This document shows, in pieces, positions 21,868 through 22,155 of a stretch of 22,155 nt of DNA. This DNA comes from an uncultured Clostridia bacterium (GTDB taxonomy: Bacteria > Bacillota > Clostridia > TANB77 > CAG-508). The stretch spans positions 1-22,155 of the forward strand of contig CAKPAB010000021.1 of assembly GCA_934132805.1 (NCBI GenBank). The letters run 5' to 3'. Each line of letters opens with the position of its first letter. The first letter of the stretch is position 1. Position numbers and translations under genes: made by a program. The notes under the pieces are model-generated. The model did not search any database. It was not told where the DNA came from and saw only the letters and a program-made list of their open reading frames with translations.

Positions 21868-22044
21868 TAATTTTTAAAAATTTGAACAAGTAGTCGTTAT
21901 ATTACATTCCTTAGTTTATATAAAACTATTATCCAGTAGTTACTGTTCACAGTCCATAAAATTACTGTTTGTGTGGCACCACTTCCCCTTGGGTAATTGT
22001 ATATATTTGAGATTTCGTCCGTTTGATTGGAGTGAAAAATAGAA

Positions 22045-22155
22045 AATCTTAAATAAAAAACTGAGGAATGCTCACGGGAAAACTGTATATATGTATATGG
22101 TTTTAGAATTCTTGAATGCAATTGAAACAATATTAGAATTTCTTAAAAAATAAAT
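22045..22155. repeat. Second copy of the palindromic element, cut by the window edge
   Basis: 22045-22099 match 8612-8666 at 53 of 55 positions (outer part and 20-bp inverted repeat). After the repeat, 22100-22155 match not the arm that follows in copy 1 (8667 onward) but the reverse complement of its other arm (8752-8807), all 56 bases. The inner part is therefore in the other orientation relative to the outer flank. Confidence 0.85.

Noticed and set aside
21868..21905. TetR operator upstream of tetR
   Set aside because: AACAAGTAGTCGTT is only a weak palindrome (10 of 14 positions) and lies upstream of the -35 box, so it is not convincing.
21897..22130. Minus-strand ORF of 77 codons at the right edge
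   Set aside because: Its 5' half is the palindromic element and it has no ribosome binding site; the stretch YPRGSGATQTVILW looked coding at first but matches nothing I know.

Overview
The window is very AT-rich, with mostly TAA and TAG stops, strong AGGAGG-type ribosome binding sites and a set of endospore genes (a gerA-type germination operon, yqfC/yqfD, ylbF, a YerB-like protein, DUF4364). This points to an anaerobic, spore-forming member of the Clostridia (Bacillota); I cannot name the genus. TGA is still a stop here (it ends the gene at 11503-12192). I see no prophage, transposase, CRISPR array, tRNA or rRNA.

Layout. Bases 1-1230 are a graveyard of small or broken minus-strand genes: two frame-damaged membrane proteins, one intact 58-residue ORF, and the tail of a DUF1848 gene next to the head of a sugar O-acetyltransferase gene. 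A block of consecutive hairpins (1288-1445) separates this from a minus-strand run of a membrane transglutaminase-like protein, a P-loop ATPase fused to an Asp23-like domain, and a PlsC acyltransferase. Divergent from it, on the plus strand, is the germination operon gerA-gerB-gerC, followed by a 55-residue two-helix protein that looks like a germinant-receptor D subunit. A sigma-G-like promoter sits directly against the gerA start codon. Bases 8558-9037 hold a nested repeat structure between convergent genes.

From 9032 to 17995 the minus strand carries housekeeping and sporulation genes: secG-rnr; a membrane HExxH protein; ylbF; and yqfC-yqfD-unknown-ybeY-yerB-like, where the unknown 405-residue protein takes the place usually held by phoH; then ldh. 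On the plus strand at 18195 is a DUF4364 regulator. It converges on a U32-family tRNA hydroxylase-like gene through REP-like palindromes that supply the last codons of the U32 protein. The right end has an unrecognised coiled-coil protein preceded by four 11-bp-spaced direct repeats (OmpR/PhoP style), a TetR regulator, and a second, edge-truncated copy of the large palindromic element seen at 8612-8866.

The most unusual signals are: the large palindromic element, whose two copies differ as if the inner part had been inverted; the GGGACG repeats that begin at the stop codons of both convergent gene pairs; the replacement of phoH by an unknown gene; the P-loop/Asp23-like fusion; the apparently leaderless forespore gerA transcript with a lipobox-less GerC and a hidden D-subunit ORF; and the 11-bp-period operator.
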